A stretch of 64,000 nucleotides of DNA from assembly GCA_003508835.1 (NCBI GenBank), contig PUFA01000068.1:8937501-9001500 (forward strand), written 5' to 3'. Of the stretch, positions 1 to 54,394 are shown piece after piece. Numbering within the stretch: position 1 is the stretch's first letter; each line of letters opens with the position of its first letter. Position numbers and translations under genes: made by a program. The notes under the pieces were generated by a model that saw only the letters and a program-made list of their open reading frames with translations, searched no databases and was not told the origin of the DNA. The DNA is from Eonycteris spelaea (taxonomy: Eukaryota; Chordata; Mammalia; Chiroptera; Pteropodidae).

Positions 1-63
1 CAAGAAGTGCCCAAGAACTATGGTATTTCCACAAGAAATATTTTCTGATCTGTACTGAGAACA

Positions 64-335
64 ATGTTACAATTCTTCCAGGCTGTTCACTGTGCTGTAA
101 CTTTTCCTGTTCACCACATGGCAGGGAATGCTCTTCTTAATATCCTAAACTGGCAAAATTCTCATCTTTCTCAAAAACTCAGCTTATTTCCTTCTCTAGA
201 ATTTTACTTCATTTGTGTCCATTTATGTGTATTTACCGGTTTATGTTGCAATGATCTGTTTTTCTTGCCAGTTCTATCTTTAGACCATGAGCTCCTTGAT
301 GAAAGGGACCATATTTTTATTTCCCACCTTGAGAT
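64..335 (+). mobile_element. L2 LINE 3' fragment
   Basis: The stretch follows the L2 3'-terminal pattern: a 'gctgttc...' block, a 'gaatgctcttcttaatatcct' type block near 125-147, then 'atgagctccttgatgaaagggacc' near 288-311. It is old and divergent. The 131-codon open frame over 64-459 lies across this relic and the following MIR and has no recognisable protein. Confidence 0.55.
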
Positions 336-336
336 G

Positions 337-490
337 CAGTATAGTATTATAGTTCAGCGCATGAAGCCAGGATTTTGGGGTTTACATCTCACACTTATAG
401 AATGTACATCCTTGAGAAAGCCATTTAACTTTCCTGTGCCTAAGATCCCTTATCTGTAAAGTGGTCATAATAATATTGGCAAATTTAAGT
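337..490 (+). mobile_element. MIR SINE
   Basis: It has the MIR core order: a 'gccaggattttggggtt' head-like part, 'cttgagaaagccatttaact', 'ctgtgcctaagatcccttat', 'ctgtaaagtggtcataataat'. This is the ancient tRNA-derived mammalian SINE in + orientation. Confidence 0.6.
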
Positions 491-1130
491 AACTAGCCCT
501 AATTCTCTTAATTAGAAACCTTTTCATGATTGTCACTGAGTTACAGGGAAAAAAATTTATTTTTGGATAAATATAAAAGGTAGCCTAAAAAATAAAAGGG
601 TCAATGTTTCCAAGTAAAAAAAAAAAGCATATAACTGTGTTGGAAAAAAAGAGAGAGACTTTAAGATTCTGACAGGCAATAACCGACATTCCTCCGTCTC
701 CATCTTCACACTGTGGAGTCTTCTCTGACTCCCATATTCAGGATCTCTTCAGTTCTTACTTGTGAGAGGGTTCCATTCTCCAGCCATCTCTAGCAACCCA
801 CGTTTAGGCTCTGCCCGGGAACTGATCTCTTTTTTATACTATTGTCTGTTTAGAGTCTGATACCACACAACTGTCAATTGAGCAAGGGGCATGTCTTGCC
901 TTTCTCTACTAAGAACTCAGGAATGACTGATACCTTCAGGCTAATCCTCTCAACGACTGGGTCTCCTCGACTCCTTTCTTCTTTAGCAGTCACTCCTTGC
1001 CTGTCAGTGTTCCTAGCATCACCTGAATGCTTCAGCAATTAGGACTCTACCCCGAGTGGGGTAGTCTGCCCCAAGTGGGCTCCGTAGCTCCTCCAGCTTT
1101 AACCCCTACAACCTTAACGCCTTAGCTCTG
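490..1130. other. Upstream intergenic DNA without recognised feature
   Basis: No gene or clear repeat is recognised here. CpG content begins to rise after about 1050, near the promoter island. Confidence 0.5.
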
Positions 1131-1232
1131 CCCAGTCTTCGCTCCTGACCCCGCCCCCTTCCCCCGCTCCACCTCCTCTTTAAACTGGAGTCACAAGTAC
1201 GCATGCTCCCCCTTCGCCAACTCGTAGCGTAA

Positions 1233-1266
1233 TGACGTTAGCGTTGGCGTGATGACGTATGGCGGC
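1233..1266 (+). promoter_or_regulatory. Paired CRE-like sites with adjoining YY1-like site
   Basis: TGACGTTA at 1233-1240 and TGACGTAT at 1253-1260 start exactly 20 bp apart, about two helical turns. The second runs into ATGGCGGC at 1259-1266. CRE sites bind ATF/CREB factors. YY1 sites of this form are commonly found close to transcription starts of nuclear genes for mitochondrial and ribosomal proteins. Binding itself is inferred. Confidence 0.6.
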
Positions 1267-1594
1267 GATACCTGCCTCTTTGCTGGGGATCAGGGCGTAC
1301 ATTTAGAAACCACGCGGGAGTGTGTGGCGTCTCGGCTGCCAGTGGCTCGTGCTTTCCTCTCGGTCTGCGTCGCTGAATGTGTGGTCTCCGTTCCGCCCCT
1401 TCCGGGAGAGGGAAGAAGAGCAATTCTCAGGGGATAGAGTTGGAGGCCCGGAAGGAAAGGGAGCAACCAAGGGGCTTTAGGCGCTTGAGACAGGGTTGTG
1501 ACCCGGAATTAGGGGAGCGGCTGAGAGGGGAGGGTCCCCGCACGCAGGGTCGGAACCCGCTGGGATCAGGGCTGGTTCCGAGGAGGGCCGCGCG

Positions 1595-43654
<42,060 letters not shown>

Positions 43655-44179
43655 GTACAGAATTTTCTTTATTCTTTTGTATTAATGGACTACTGATTAT
43701 GGGGTGGGTGAGAGTGCAGTAATGCTTCCTTTCCCAATGCTAAAACCTGAAAATTGAAATTAGCGTTTATAGTTAGTCCACTTGAATTCACCAAAAGTAC
43801 ATTTAAATTGACAATTTGGCAATATTCAAGTTTCTTACTGAAAAAAAACTTTTTGGTCTAGACTTTTGTTTTTAATGAAGAACGTTAATAGTGGAAATTT
43901 GAAATTCTAATTTTTTGCATTTTACTAATCTTTTCTTGCTTAAATCTCAAAATATGTCATCATATTTAAATATAATTAATCATAATTATGAAAATAAAGT
44001 TAGTTCACACTGAATCAGGTTTAGCCCATTTCACTGAAAAAAAAAAGAAAATTACCTGAAATAGATGTAAGAAAAATATTTTTAAATATTGGTTTACATA
44101 AATGAAATTAACCCACAGAGCCATCATGAGAGACATGTGACAAATTAAGAAAGTCTTAGAAGTCAGATCGCATTAGTTT

Positions 44180-44310
44180 TAGACATTCTCAACCCTCTGG
44201 AAAATCATTATACTCCTTTCAGCCAAACTTTCCTTTTCTTTAAAATGAGATCGGACAGGAAGGTCTTTAAAGTCCTGTCTAAGTCTTACATTCTGTGATT
44301 CTGTGGGTAA
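44180..44310 (+). mobile_element. MIR-type SINE fragment
   Basis: 'aaactttccttttctttaaa', 'atgagatcggacaggaaggt', 'cattctgtgattctgtgggt' matches the 3' part of a MIR subfamily, as also at 12205-12350. Confidence 0.6.
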
Positions 44311-44769
44311 CTTCTTAATGCCGACTCAATAAGTACTTTCTCCTTTGTATACCTTTGTTTTCTCAGATAGAGTTTAAGACTTAAAAATCTCTTTAAGAAA
44401 TGACTCCAATGAAAAAAGGGAATCTTTATGTGATTCCATTGTTTTTAAAATTCACGGGTTGGAAAACTCAGGAGAAAGAGAATAGTGTTCATGTTTATTT
44501 TTTTATATACTGGCAGGATGGAAAGTCAGTGGTAGAATAAAGATGATCTTAAAAGTAACATACTTTACTTAGATTCTTTTCTAATTTATCTTTGAGACAG
44601 AAAGGTATTATTAGATAATTCTAATAATCAATAATTGACAACATTATCAAAATATTGTGCAGAAAATCTATCATCATAATAGCCCTGTGAGACTGTAGGA
44701 TTTACAGAGCTGTATGTGGGAAAGGCCATGTCAGGCATGTTGTGGGAAGTTCCTTATGCCTGCCTGTCA

Positions 44770-46025
44770 GTGTAATTTTATTATTTTTTTGTTTTAACTG
44801 TTTAATTTTATTCCCATCCCTCCCTCACTCTCTGCTTTGGCAACCATCAGCTTGTCCTTTATTATTTATTGGTCTGTTTGTGTTTTGTTTATACATTTGT
44901 TGTGGTGTTTTAGAGTTCACATAAAAGTGAAATCACATGATACTTGTCTTTGACTTATTTTACTTAGTATAATACCATCTAGGTCCATCCATGTCGCATA
45001 TGGCAAGATTTCATTCTTTTTAATTGCTGAATAATATTCCGGTGTGTGTGTATGTGTGTGTGCGTGTGTGTGTGTGTTCTAACTCTTCTTTATACATTCA
45101 TCTGTTAATGGACACTTCAGTGAGGTTGCTTCCTCATCTTGGCTATTACTCGTAATGCTACAGTGACCATTAGGGGTACAAATATCTTTTCAAATTAGTG
45201 TTTACGTTTTCTTTGGATAAATACCTGTAAGTGGAATTGCAGGATTGTATGGCAGCTCTATTTTTAATTTTTGAGGAATCTTCATACGTTTTCCATGGTG
45301 GCTGCGCTAATTTACAATCCCACCAACAGTGTACAAGAGTTCTCTTTTCTCCACATCCTTGCCATACTTGTTATTTGTTCATTTATTGATGATAGCCATT
45401 CTAATAGGTGTGAGATGATAGCTCATTGTGGTTTTAATTTCCATTTCCCTAATGACTATGATGTTTAGCATTTTTTCATATGTCTGTTGACATCTGTATG
45501 TCCTCTTTGGAGAAATATCTATTCAGGTCCTCTGCCCATTTTTTAATTGGATTGTTTGGGTTTCCTTAGTGTTAAGTTGTTTGAGTTCCCTATATATTTT
45601 AGATATTAGCCCCTTGCCAGATATATTATTTGCAAATGTCTTCTCCCATTTAATAGGTTGTCTTTTTGTTTTGGTGATGGTTTCCTTTGCTGTGCAAAAA
45701 CTTTTTGGTTTGTTGTAGTCTCATTTGTTTATTCTTTTGTTGCCCTTGCCCAGGGAGACATATATAAAAAGATATCGCTAACAAAAATAACAGAGAATTT
45801 ACTGCTTATGTTTTCTTTTATGAGTTTTATGGGTTCAGGTCTTAAATTTAATTCTTTAATCTAAAGTTTATTTTTGTATATGGTGTTAAGAAAATGTTTC
45901 AATTTCATTTTTTAAATATATGTCTACTTTGTCCAACACCACTTATTGAAAAGACTGTCTTTACCCCACTGAATATCCTTGCCTCCTTTGTCATAGATTG
46001 ACCATTAATTGACCAGTTCTTGTGC
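44770..46025 (-). mobile_element. L1 3' half, antisense (best-preserved L1 in window)
   Basis: Order on +: 'cttgtctttgacttatttta', 'gaataatattccggtgtgtg', 'tctgttaatggacacttcag', 'tggataaatacctgtaagtg', 'acaatcccaccaacagtgta', 'gataggtgtgagatgatagc' type, 'gatattagccccttgccaga', 'cttgcccagggagaca', 'gtccaacaccacttattgaa'. It is the least diverged L1 copy here, yet the ORF2 C-terminal part is full of stops. A TG expansion lies at 45042-45077. Confidence 0.85.
45042..45077. repeat. (TG)n microsatellite within L1
   Basis: A 36-base run of alternating purine and pyrimidine, TG units with one TA and one GC interruption. It arose in the L1 segment that normally reads 'ccattgtgtatatata'. Confidence 0.85.
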
Positions 46026-46029
46026 CTTT

Positions 46030-47040
46030 CAAAGTGTAATTTTACAAAAGAAAACATGATTTATACAAATATAAAGTGAACTTATATCAAATATTTTATT
46101 CAATCCATTATTATTTAGGAAACAAGTAAAATAGTAAGGCTAGTTCAAAGAGCATTTGAGGAGCTATGTATTCATAGGCAATTTAATAAAGGAATTTTAG
46201 AATGGGATTGCTAGGTTAAGTTACAAACTGGTTAATGTCCTAATGACCAATAAACCTTAACCTTTGCAGTTTTGTCTTTACCTGACAGAAATGATTTACA
46301 ACTCTACTGGACAAAATCTACAAGTTAACATGTAACTTTACTTAGTATGGGATATTTAATTTAACAATAAATAGAATAATGGAGCCAAGTACATTCCCCT
46401 AAGTAATTAAATAATCTCTGAGTCGGTCTATGTCCCCATATTACATTGAAAAGACAAACTGTCTACCTTTTGGCCTTATATCCAAGATTTGGATAACCTT
46501 TCTTTAACAGCCTTCCAATATTTATTTGTTTCATGTGTAAAGTTAGAGGTAAGGTATCTTCCCCTCAGAAGCATCATAATATGTGAAAGGTGTAAATTTA
46601 CCAAATGTTTCTCTATTAACCACTAGTTGATTAAAAATGTTATGTTCCCTCTTTCCTAGTAAAATGCAGTGAACCACAGAACACAGTGTACAGTGAAAAT
46701 TGACAGACGATTAAATTGGCAGACTATGAGGCTTTGTATTTTTAATGTGTTATAAAGTATTTTTAATAATGGTAGTCAGTGTTCCTAGTTTAATATGCAT
46801 AGTTCTAGGACAATTAATATTCAGTACATCATGTTTCAGATTAATGCATGATTTAATTCTCAATAAGAAATCGTTAGTCTCCTGTTCCTCAGTTTTGTTT
46901 TTCTGTAACTTTATTTAACAGATTTTTAAAATGGATTAAATAGTAGTTCAATTTAGAAGGTTAACATTTTCCAAAAAAAAAGAAAACTATATTGGTTTGA
47001 TGGGTTTATGGCTTCATTTATTTTGTTGTTGTTTTTAATT
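46030..47040. other. Intron 6 stretch, nothing recognised
   Basis: AT-rich; no repeat or gene is supported. Confidence 0.4.
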
Positions 47041-47044
47041 AAAT

Positions 47045-48190
47045 TTTCCATTTTTAAATAATTTTTAAATATAGAAAAATTATGAAGATAGTGCAGACTA
47101 TTTTTATACCTTTAACCCAGTTTCCCCCATCGATGACATCTTAAATTACCATGGTACATTTGTTAAAACTAAAACTCCAGTGTTAGTAAATTATTATTAG
47201 CTAATTTACAGACTTTATTTGGATTTTCTTTTTCCAGGATCCTATTCAGGGTACCACATTACATTTAGTTGCCATGTTTCCCTAGTATTGTCCAGTCTAT
47301 AACAGTTTCTCAGTCTTTCCTTTATTTTTTTCATGATTTGTAAAACATATCCCAGTTTTGATTTGTCTGATATTTTTCTTATGTTTAGACTGGAAGTGAA
47401 ATGCTCCTCTTATCACATTATATCAAGGGGTATGTGATATCCACATGGTGATATTAACCTTCATTACGTGGATAAGGTAGTGTTTGCCAAGTTTTCCACT
47501 GAAAATGTACTGTTTTTTTCCCTTTCTCTACTCTATTTTTTTAAAGCGAGTCAATGAATCTAGCCCACCTTCCCTGGAGGTAAGAGTGAGGGGCTAGGAA
47601 GTGGGAGATGGAATTTAACACCACCTCCTAGAAGTGAGAGGATTCAGAATTCTGTACGACAGATTTGTTATCTCTTTACCTTTGTATACTTATTTAGGTA
47701 ATCATTTATGTCAGGGTGAATTCATACATATTTATTTTATAGTTTATGCTATACTTCAATTCTGTTATTTATTTTGTTGCTCAAACTTTTAGTTTTAGCT
47801 ATTGGGAGCTCAGCTCTTGGTATTATATATTCTATAGGTTTGTACAAATGTATAACAACACATATCCACCATTATAGTATCATACAGATTAGTTTCATTG
47901 CTCTAAAAATCCTCTGTGCTCCTTGTGTCCATCCCTCCCTTTTCCCTAACCACTCGCATTCAGTGACCTTTCTACTGTCTCTAAAGTTTTGTTTTTTCCA
48001 GAATGTCATGTAGTTGGAATAATATAATATGTAGTCTTTTCAGATTGGCTTCTTTCACTTAGTAGTATGCATTTAAGTTTTCTCCATGTCTTTTTATGGC
48101 TTGATAGCTCAGTTTATCCAGTCACCTACTGAAGGACACCTTGGTAGCCTCCAAATTTTGGCACTGTCCCAGGCTTGTTTTTAAATTTTT
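47045..48190 (-). mobile_element. L1M 3' UTR and 3' end fragments, antisense
   Basis: 'cagtttcccccatcgatgac', 'taccatggtacatttgttaa', 'atcctattcagggtaccaca', 'cagtttctcagtctttcctt', 'gatattaaccttcattacgt', then from 47830 'tttgtacaaatgtataacaa', 'ccagaatgtcatgtagttgg', 'tttatggcttgatagctcag'. This is the long antisense 3' UTR type of L1M. Confidence 0.7.
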
Positions 48191-48626
48191 CCTAACCTAG
48201 CCATAAAAGCCATTTCTTCAAAAAGGCTTAGTTCTTTTTATGAGAAAATGGTATTTGGAAACTATGATTTAGTCACTGAGTATCTTCCTGCTGCTAGAGG
48301 ATTATTACTCCCAAGCCCTCTCAGCAGACATAGCTATAATACGTTTTTTAAATAAGAGAAACTTAAGTATTTTCATTACATTCTGCCTATAAATATAATT
48401 TATAAGTGGGATGTTCTTTCTGAGAGAAGTAGAAATGTTCTAAATTATAAAACCTACAATTAAGAAATGTATAATAAAATTTTCCATTCTTGTCAGTTAG
48501 TCAGAATTGAAGGAAGCCTTAGCCTAATGTATTTGAAATAGTTTTTATTATTGTTTTAATTTATTATTGGTTTTGTTTTGTTTCTTTTGATGTTTTGCTA
48601 CAGGTGATTTTTCCTTATAATGGAAT

Positions 48627-48649
48627 TATTTTATTTATTTATTTATTTT
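48627..48649. repeat. (ATTT)n short tandem repeat
   Basis: About five ATTT units in a row. Confidence 0.7.
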
Positions 48650-48689
48650 TTACTAAGCCCTGAAGTCAAGCATATGTCAGGATAAAACT

Positions 48690-49045
48690 GATGATTTCCT
48701 CTTGAACTTTGCTATTGGAAATATAAATTGGTATGCCTTTTAGAGGAATACTTTTTTACCAAGCATTTCATTTCTAGGAATTTTTCTTAAGGAAATGAAC
48801 AACTCTGTAAAGATGTAAACAAAAACTTTGAAACAATTTTGTTTATACTACTGAAAAAGTATTAGCAACCAAAGTCTATTTAAGAAGATTGATTAACCCT
48901 CAGTATACCTAGAAAATGGTCATCATTGTTTACCATCTTCGATAATGGACCTTATTTTTAATAAATATTAAGCCATGTTATAAATAATTTGCAGAATTAA
49001 AAATGAAGGGATAGGGAAATGAACTTAATAATGTGGCAAACCAAA
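48690..49045 (+). mobile_element. HAL1/L1ME 3' fragment, sense
   Basis: 'gctattggaaatataaattg', 'catttctaggaatttttctt', 'tttgtttatactactgaaaa', 'aagaagattgattaaccctc' matches the sense 3' part of an old L1/HAL1. Confidence 0.55.
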
Positions 49046-49054
49046 ATTTTAAAA

Positions 49055-50075
49055 AATGCTTAATTGAGAAATAATTTATTTACCATAAAATTCACCAAAG
49101 TAGACAATTCAGTAGGTTTTAATGTATTTTCATAGTTTACAAATATCACCATAATCTAATTTAAGACTATATCACCCAAAAAGAAACTTTTTCCCGTTAG
49201 TAATCAGTCTCCATCATCCTTCCCATTCTAGGCAACAACTGATTAATCTACTTTCTATCTTCATGGATTTACCCATTCTGGATATTTTATATAAAGGAAA
49301 TCACACAATATATCATATTTATGGCTGGTTTATTTCACTTTGCATAATATTTGTAGTGTCTATCCATGTTGTAGCATGATTCGATACTTCATTCTTCTTT
49401 ATTGCCAAATAGCATTCCATTATATAAGTATACCACATTTGTTTATTCATTCAGCAGGTAGTGGACATTTGGGTTGTTTCTGCTAATTGGCTATTGTAAG
49501 TAATGTAACTGTGAACATTTGAGTACAAGTATTTGTGTGAACATGTTTTCATTTCTCTTGCTTAGGTACTTGGAGTGAAACTGGTGGTTTACATGGTAAC
49601 TTTAACTGTGAGGAACTGCTAGCCTGTTTTCCACAGTGGCTGCACTATTTTACAATCCCACCAACAATGTATAAAGGTTCCAATTTCTCCACATCCTTAA
49701 CAACAGTTACTGTTTTGTATCTTTTTTATTGTACCATTTTTGTGAGTATAAAGTGGCACTTCATAATGGTTTTGATTAACATTTCCCTAATGACTAATGA
49801 CATTGAGCATCTTTTCATGTGCCTTCAATGATGAGCATCATCATTGGCCATTTGAATATCTTCTTTGAAGAAATATCTATTTATATTCTTTGTTAATTTT
49901 TTTAGTTGGCTTATTTGTCTTTTTATTATTTTATTGTAAGAGTTCTTTACATATACTGGATACAAATCCTTTATCAGATATATGATTTGCAAATATTTTT
50001 TTTCCATTAAGTAGATTATCTTTTCATTTCCTTGATGATAGTGGCAAACCCAAATTTTTATTCTCTCAAATAGAC
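49055..50075 (-). mobile_element. L1ME 3' half, antisense
   Basis: 'accataaaattcaccaaagt', 'atcaccataatctaatttaa', 'ttacccattctggatatttt', 'cattccattatataagtata', 'cacagtggctgcactatttt', 'ctaatgacattgagcatctt', 'tacaaatcctttatcagata'. Contiguous antisense order. Confidence 0.8.
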
Positions 50076-50079
50076 ATAG

Positions 50080-50880
50080 CCCTTTGAATGTACCTAACTG
50101 TTTGTTAGCTGCCAATATGAACTTGGAATATATCTATACTTTAAATACAGATCCTGGATTTCAAATACATCTTTAATAGGTTCTAACTTCTTCTGGTTCT
50201 TTATTATTACATAATGAAGTCTTTACTGTGAAATGACTAATTGAATGAAAATACCATATTTCCTTTTTGCCCTTAGAAACATATTATTTTACTTATCAGT
50301 TGAGTTTGAGAAAATTCATTTAGGATTTTGTTATCTGAGGCTCATAATCTGAGATTTCACTTACAAAATCAACTTTATCTTCATCGTTAGAGATTAGATT
50401 GTTTCTGCCTCTTTGCATTCATTACCTCATTTGTCTAATATTTATGAAGCATCTTATTTTTTTGTCATTATAAGTAAAAAATAAAAGGTCTTAATTCTCA
50501 ACTATGTTCGGTGAAGACTACAAAAAGACGACAATAATGGTGTCTCCAGGCTTTTCTCATACTTTCTTGAAAGATGACACAATAGTTTGTGTACTGTGGT
50601 AAGAAAGCTGAAGATGATACAATGGTGATGATTTATCTAACTATGCATCTTCCTCTTATCCACTGTTTATCTTAGGCATCCATCATTCTTCTGTTTTCAT
50701 AATATTTTACTCCTTTATAACCTAGTTAAGAGTAATGAGTAATGATAAAAAAAAATTTCTAGGATGATGAAATAACGAAATGTTTCAGTATACAGGAAAA
50801 ATAAAATCACTTAAATCCCACATGTAGCGTAGATTCATGAAAGGATTCAATGGGTTTCATTCTGTTAGGAAAAAATAGAG
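50080..50880. other. Intron 6 stretch, nothing recognised
   Basis: AT-rich, no supported feature. Confidence 0.4.
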
Positions 50881-50887
50881 TTTTTTT

Positions 50888-51343
50888 GTCTTTTGGATGA
50901 CCTCTGTAGTATTTTGAATTTATTCTCTAAAAAGATAAGTCCTGTGAATGCAACCTTATTTGGAGATAAGATTTTTTGCAGATGGAATCAAATTAAAATA
51001 CTGGATTAGGGTGGGCCCTAAACCCAATGGCTAGTATCTTTATAAGAGAAAGGAGAGGGAGATTTGGACACAAAGAGGAGTAAACACAGAGGAAGAAGGC
51101 CATATGAAGACTGAGGTAGAGACTGAAGGAATGCCAAGGAATGCTAAGGAATGCTGTGAACTACCAGAAAGTAGGAAGAGGCAAGGAAGAATTCTTCCCT
51201 GGAACCTACAGAGGGAACATGGCTCTGCCAATAGCTCAATTTCAGACTTCTAGTCTCCACATTTGTAAGAGAATAAATTTCTCTTGTTTTTAAGCTACTC
51301 AGTTTTTGCTAATTTGTTATGGCCACCTGAGGAAACTAATACA
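50888..51343 (+). mobile_element. MaLR-type solo LTR
   Basis: 'tgcaaccttatttggagata', 'gattagggtgggccctaaac', 'tggacacaaagagg', 'tttcagacttctagtctcca', 'gagaataaatttctcttg' with its polyadenylation signal, and the end 'ggaaactaataca' match an MLT1/MST-type LTR in + orientation. The left border is approximate. There is no internal retroviral sequence. It contains a local 10-bp triplication at 51126-51155. Confidence 0.75.
51126..51155. repeat. Three tandem 10-bp units AAGGAATGCY inside an LTR
   Basis: Units at 51126-51135, 51136-51145 and 51146-51155 differ only in the last base of the first unit (C versus T). Each contains AGGAATG, the TEAD/M-CAT core on the other strand. Confidence 0.85.
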
Positions 51344-51404
51344 GTCTCAAAGAAAGTATAAAAGTCATGAAATACTAATATTTAGAAACAATTTAAACTG
51401 CTCA

Positions 51405-51700
51405 ACAAAGGAACTCAGACATTAAAACTGGATATAATTAATGGACGTTGGCAATAAAATGAGGGTTAATCGTAATTCAACCAAACCATGGTACATCCAT
51501 TAAAACTGACAATAAAGCTTTACAACATGTTTAAAAAAAAAGTCATTATGAAACAAGAAGTAGGGTGTAATTTCAGTTTGTTACTCTGTGTGTGTGTGTG
51601 TGTGTGTGTGAAAGCCTGGGAAAATATACACCAGTACTCAACTTGTAAGCAATAGCTGGTTATCTCTATTAATATTTATTTTCTTTCTTACACTTGTCTT
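51405..51700 (+). mobile_element. L1ME/HAL1 3' end, sense
   Basis: 'aaccatggtacatccattaa', 'acaacatgttt', 'gaaaatatacaccagtactc', 'gcaatagctggttatctcta' follow the sense 3' end of an old L1. A (TG)12 tract at 51587-51610 lies inside. Confidence 0.5.
51587..51610. repeat. (TG)12 microsatellite
   Basis: A perfect 24-base TG run. Confidence 0.9.
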
Positions 51701-52139
51701 TTTTCAGATTTGAAAAACTAATGTTGATTATTTTTATATTGAGAAAAATTAGCTATTTCCATTTTGGGGGGAAAATCATTTTGGGCTTTGAGTTGATTTC
51801 ATTCCAATTTGTTTAATTGTTGCCTTGTGATTGATGTGAGCAATCCTAAACTCATTGCATTGGGTTATCTCAAGAGTTCAGATGCTGTGCTCAGAAGCCG
51901 TGAAAGTTCATACGCAGGATGCCTTCATCCTGTTAAACAACTGTGATAAGAATGTCAGCAAGTAACCCTGAGTTAGATTGAAGTACCCTTTGTAACTGAG
52001 TGTGGAAAGTATCTTCCCATTCCATATGACTTTCTCATTCTTCTCCCACTTGATACTTACTTATCTGAACTTTATTAATTTATACTCATTTAATTTTCAA
52101 GATCTTTTTGATTGTGGCTATTTTATTCATGTCATGCAT

Positions 52140-52450
52140 TTTCATGCACCTCTGTGTTTTTAATGCTCCTCCTTGTAGCATTAGACTCCCTTTTTCATAA
52201 CTTATTCCTCAAGGCTCAGCTAAAATAGTACTTCTTTCTTGACTTCCCTGTTTTTCTGTCAATAGAAATTATATTTCTCTTCCTGTTCTCTTATAATACT
52301 CACCTATTTCATATAATAAAGGAAAAAGTTACTCTTGTATTTAATGTTTAGGCAGTTTGTAGTTCTTTTCATGTATGTCTGTCTCATAGGTTACCTTTCC
52401 TGAATGTGTGTGAATAATGATGGTTTTTAGGCTATTCTCTTAAAGGTGAG
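52140..52450 (+). mobile_element. L2 LINE 3' fragment
   Basis: 'cattcctcaaggctcagcta' type block at about 52205-52225, 'cttctttcttgacttccctg', 'cttataatactcacctattt' follow L2 order on +. Confidence 0.5.
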
Positions 52451-53590
52451 ACCTTAAAACAGAGGTTTTTTCTTTTAGTTTAATATTTATTTAAAATTTA
52501 ACTCTATTTAGATAGAAATGTAAATTAACACACTGCTGGTATAAGTGACTCAGGAATTTCATTATCATTTGACCAATTTCATTATTTATATGACATAGCC
52601 AGAAAATGAGCATTTCAAGCAAACTGAACAAGTGCAGAGGTTTTTAGTAGGAATATTTAGCTTGCTTGCTTGGGTACAGTACAGAGAATATGAATATTTG
52701 GGTTAACCAAGTGTTGGGTATTGCCAAGTTAATTTGATGGAAGTAGTTATACAGAAAGTTATAATGATAGATCAAGGCATCTGTACTTTGGTAAGGAGAA
52801 AAGTGAAGAAATAGGAGTAGAGGGTGATGATGGAAAAAGTAGTGGTGTTAAAGAATTGGAGGTCTTAATGAAGACTTGCTGATGTGGAAGTACTAGAGTA
52901 CAAACCTGGACAAATATAAGGTGATGGTCAAAGAATGCTGCTGTGAAATTCGTATCTCTTAACAGCTCCCACCTGTAAACTAAAGTGCCAGTTGTCTTCT
53001 CCAATTGGCTGTTGTATAACCATCTAACATGTTCAAAACTAATTCATCATCTTCTTCCCAAAATCTGTTTGTTTTTCCTTCTGAATTTTCTACCTCAGGA
53101 AATTCACTATCATCCTTTTGTCAAAGCAGCTATATGGATATCTTTCCAAAATCTTTTTCCACATCCTTTGCATTGTCAGTCATTTGCTTCTACTTCCCTT
53201 TGCTTCAGCTAAACTCAGCTTAAAAATGATCTCATCCAGAATCCCCATCACATCTTTCTTGTTAAATGCCCTTTTTCTGTATGTCTGGGCTGCTTTATTC
53301 TTATCTATTTTGAATTTTTTCCCTATAGCTTAACTCTGAGCATTTAAATTTAGAGATTGTGTTTTATTTAATTTTGTTAACTCTTACTTAATTTAAAACA
53401 GAATACTTAAGTACCTGTTGGAAAAGGGTTTCTATCAATTCTATTTATTAAAAAATTAAAATTATTTATTTATTTGCTTATCTTCCCATTAGCCTGCAAA
53501 TTCCTCAAACTGTATCTTGTTCCTCTTTATCTTCTTAGTTTCAATTGCTACTACTTACCTGATCCAGGACTCAAAATCAATCTCAATTTG
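52450..53590. other. Intron 6 stretch, mostly unrecognised
   Basis: A weak L2-like patch lies at about 53150-53330 ('tcagcttaaaaatgatctca'). Overlapping frames of 64-81 codons around 52760-53330 have no recognisable product. Confidence 0.4.
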
Positions 53591-53790
53591 ATTGAATATC
53601 TGTTGAGAGCTAACTGTGTACGATTTCACTAGCTTAGGTGCTGGGATACAGAGATGAACAAGACAGATAAGATCCCAACCTCCATGATTCTATACAGTCT
53701 AATGGGCAAGACAGGCATTAAATAAGAAATTGAAACATGGAGCTTTCTAAAAAAGATTGTCCCAAGGGCAAGAAGAGCATATGGCAGGGG
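53590..53790 (-). mobile_element. L2 3' end, antisense
   Basis: 'aggtgctgggatacagagat', 'gaacaagacagataagatcc', 'cagtctaatgggcaagacag' is the reverse complement of the L2 3' end. Confidence 0.65.
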
Positions 53791-54394
53791 AATTTCACCT
53801 TGTCTAGGTCGAATTGAATTTAGAGGTAACCTTATCAGTAGAATGATTACATGTGAGTGCATTTTAAAATATCATTTATATTTAATGACCAATAGCTGTT
53901 GCATTTGGTTTGGATTCTATTATTTTTCTATTCTTGGAACAACAGAAGCCCAGTTAATACTTTTTCTCCCCATTATTATAGAGCATTTTATGATGTATAA
54001 TCTTTTAGTTACCCCAGTACATGTTAGCTATATTTGGCCATGAAAAGTCTTTTGGTACTTTTATTTCATGTTTGGTACATTATCCTTGAATCTTGAATGA
54101 TTTTTAGCCAAATCATCAGAAGCTAGTAAACTACCTAGTTTCTCTGTCCTTTCCTTTATCCATTTCCAAATACTTGGAATCTTTTATTTTACTTTGTATG
54201 AAATGCATGTTTATTTGTACCCTGTCTGACTTTAGGACAGCAGCCAGGATAAGAGGGATCTGGACATCGTGGCCTAGAGAACTGGGTGGAGAAACTGAAT
54301 ATGTTTAGCATAGGGAAGACAGAGGGGAGACATGATTCGATAGTTGTTCATATCTATTTGGTGGGCTTCTGTAAGAGCCCTTTGTACAGATGAG

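Noticed and set aside
64..459. 131-codon open frame on +
   Set aside because: It spans an L2 and a MIR relic; the composition is that of repeat sequence.
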